Assembly: GCF_000443995.1 (NCBI RefSeq)
Contig: NZ_AUMC01000003.1
Location: 744,001-808,000, forward strand
Origin: Bacteriovorax sp. BAL6_X
GTDB taxonomy: Bacteria > Bdellovibrionota > Bacteriovoracia > Bacteriovoracales > Bacteriovoracaceae
Reading direction: 5' to 3'
Length of the DNA stretch: 64,000 nucleotides
The notes under the pieces are model-generated. The model did not search any database, was not told the origin of the DNA, and saw only the letters and a list, made by a program, of their open reading frames with translations. Positions 62,722 to 64,000 of the stretch are shown piece by piece. The translations under genes were made by a program, and so were the position numbers. How positions within the stretch are numbered: position 1 is the first letter of the stretch; each line of letters opens with the position of its first letter.

Positions 62722-63363
62722 TTAAAAAATAAAACCTACTCCAAGCTGAGCACTTACCCAACTTGCGGATGCTTCTGCTGTTACCACTTCATCAGAACTT
62801 TTAAGGGCCATTAGGTTATAGATAAGCCTTGTTGAAAAGTGAAGGCCGCTGCTAGCTCGATAAATTACCCCATAGCCAGCATTAAATCCAGGCCCTGATA
62901 AGTCTGTTCCAAATGCTTCAGAGTCAGTCATATTATAGGTAATATGGACATGAATTTCATCGTAAATAGACTTAATATTAATGAAGTCATTTATTAAAAC
63001 GGAGCGTCTGCTTAGTCCGAGTCCACCAGTATAAACACTTAGGCTGGCATCGAGGTTATCAAATTCAGTTACACTTGCCACATCAAGAGTATTTAGAGCA
63101 CCGTAAAGACTTAGAGAGTATCTATCACTATAGAAAGTTAGTGTTCCACTAATTGTATTTGTTGAGGCAAATTCACTTAGATTTGTAATTCCACCATAAT
63201 TAAACTCTAGTGAGAAGTTATCATCCTTAATATTGTAGCGTGAGGTCTCGAAGCCGTAGTCTTCATCAACAATATTGATATCCTGAAAGCTTGTTAAGTC
63301 TTGTGAAAATACAGAAGAACTTAAAGCTAGAAGTAGAGTAGAGATTAAACTTAACTTTTTCAT
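62722..63363 (-). CDS. Exported beta-rich protein linked to a TolC-like gene
   Basis: The 213-residue protein has a signal peptide (MKKLSLISTLLLALSSSVFSQ) and alternating beta-strand sequence ending in AQLGVGFIF, the terminal pattern of outer-membrane barrels. Its ATG overlaps the stop of the TolC-family gene by one base. It is probably an outer-membrane protein of unknown function. Confidence 0.68.
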   Translation of the reverse strand: MKKLSLISTLLLALSSSVFSQDLTSFQDINIVDEDYGFETSRYNIKDDNFSLEFNYGGITNLSEFASTNTISGTLTFYSDRYSLSLYGALNTLDVASVTEFDNLDASLSVYTGGLGLSRRSVLINDFINIKSIYDEIHVHITYNMTDSEAFGTDLSGPGFNAGYGVIYRASSGLHFSTRLIYNLMALKSSDEVVTAEASASWVSAQLGVGFIF

Positions 63364-64000
63364 TAACGTCCTCCTCCTTTAATAATCGCCTTATCAAAAG
63401 CTTGATCAGGGAGATTCTCGATACCGACAATTTGAGCAAGCTCAACTCTTTTAGCTAGGTATTGAAATTTTATAATAGACTCTCTTGTTAGTGAGTCAAA
63501 GTAGTCCTGCATGGCCAGCTGGTATTCTAAGTAGCGAGTTTTTCGATTTGTATACTGGTAAAGGGCCGTCTCCATTCTCTTCTTTAATGAATCGTTACGG
63601 GACTTGATAATATTAAGTTGTTCAACCGAAGAATTTAGGAAGTTGAATATATTAACAATGGCCTCTTCAACTTTCCTTCTTGTTAGGCTTAAGTCATACA
63701 TGGCCTTCTCTTTTTCGAGCCTTGCATTTGCAAGCTTTCTGCGATTGAAAAGCCCGCCATCTCCAAATAGAGTCCAACTAGCGTTTAAACTTGCTACAAG
63801 ATCAATATTTGAGTTACCCGGCGAAGTTGTGTAGTAGTCGTTTGTCACAGAGCTGCCATCAAATATTTGAGAGTAAGTTCCAAAATTTACAGTGATCTTT
63901 GGTAGAGGTAGGTTATCTCTAACAGCAATTTCGTATTCACGGTTTTTGATATTTCTTTCAACCTGCTTATCGAGTATAAAAGGTGAAACTTTTCTTGCTG
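63363..64000 (-). CDS. TolC-family outer-membrane efflux protein (5' end outside window)
   Basis: The frame is open to the window end, so the gene starts outside. The 212 visible codons show the TolC/OEP pattern: ERNIKNREYEIAVRDNLPLP, then a strand (KITVNFGTYSQ), long helix NARLEKEKAMYDLSLTRRKVEEA, and EYQLAMQDYFDSLTRESI. Such trimeric tunnels work with periplasmic adaptors and inner-membrane pumps, which are presumably upstream. Confidence 0.85.
   Translation of the reverse strand, partial: ARKVSPFILDKQVERNIKNREYEIAVRDNLPLPKITVNFGTYSQIFDGSSVTNDYYTTSPGNSNIDLVASLNASWTLFGDGGLFNRRKLANARLEKEKAMYDLSLTRRKVEEAIVNIFNFLNSSVEQLNIIKSRNDSLKKRMETALYQYTNRKTRYLEYQLAMQDYFDSLTRESIIKFQYLAKRVELAQIVGIENLPDQAFDKAIIKGGGR

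Overview
The window is an AT-rich bacterial chromosome segment (about one third G+C by eye) packed with genes on both strands. The gene set suggests a Bdellovibrio-like predator of the Bacteriovorax/Halobacteriovorax type: many secreted proteases and small exported proteins, several orphan histidine kinases, an OmpW-type porin, a SWIB-domain protein and short intergenic gaps. This placement is inference from gene content; there is no rRNA or tRNA here to confirm it.

Layout. 1-8.1 kb: end of a histidine kinase, an isoaspartyl methyltransferase, two DEAD-box/methyltransferase genes, a HExxH outer-membrane-type protein, a universal stress protein and a kinase/response-regulator pair. 8.3-11.8 kb: an overlapping trio (exported protein, trypsin-like protease, acetyltransferase) and a secreted protein. 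11.9-15 kb: a REP-associated tyrosine transposase (RAYT), three copies of a GC-rich repeat, a membrane protein, and a BtpA/PfkB-kinase operon. 15-18.2 kb: exported beta-propeller-like protein, thermonuclease, trypsin-like lipoprotein. 18.4-22.7 kb: YkgJ-like protein, then a RimK-like ATP-grasp ligase divergent from a GNAT/peptidase-C39 fusion plus an RMD1-like membrane protein. 22.7-32.2 kb: housekeeping and envelope genes, including an OsmC-YcaO fusion. 32.3-39.4 kb: LysR regulator, remnant of a DUF899 gene, and two paralogous multi-TM histidine kinases alternating with small secreted proteins and a subtilase.

39.4-44.7 kb is a probable light- and B12-responsive unit: photolyase, TudS/DUF1722, lipocalin and TIGR01777 oxidoreductase in one operon, divergent from a MerR/B12-binding (CarH/LitR-like) regulator with palindromes between them. 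44.7-47.8 kb holds small secreted proteins and a metzincin-like protease. At 47.9 kb a cobalamin riboswitch precedes an acyl-CoA thioesterase, a pentapeptide-repeat protein and a lipoxygenase-like protein. 50.7-57.2 kb: another orphan kinase, a Bax-inhibitor-1 protein, and a very large exported protein with two amidoligase-like domains. 57.3-64 kb: RhlE helicase, SWIB protein, SulP transporter, cytidine deaminase, adenylosuccinate lyase, and the end of a TolC-family gene.

The observations most worth following are the riboswitch-thioesterase link, the tandem amidoligase-like exported protein, the RAYT with its repeats (one of which encodes the end of a sugar kinase), the subtilase start codon buried in a terminator-like hairpin, and the ATP-grasp/GNAT-C39/RMD1 cluster. 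No CRISPR array, prophage or complete insertion sequence was seen, and no gap without a gene exceeds 300 bases.
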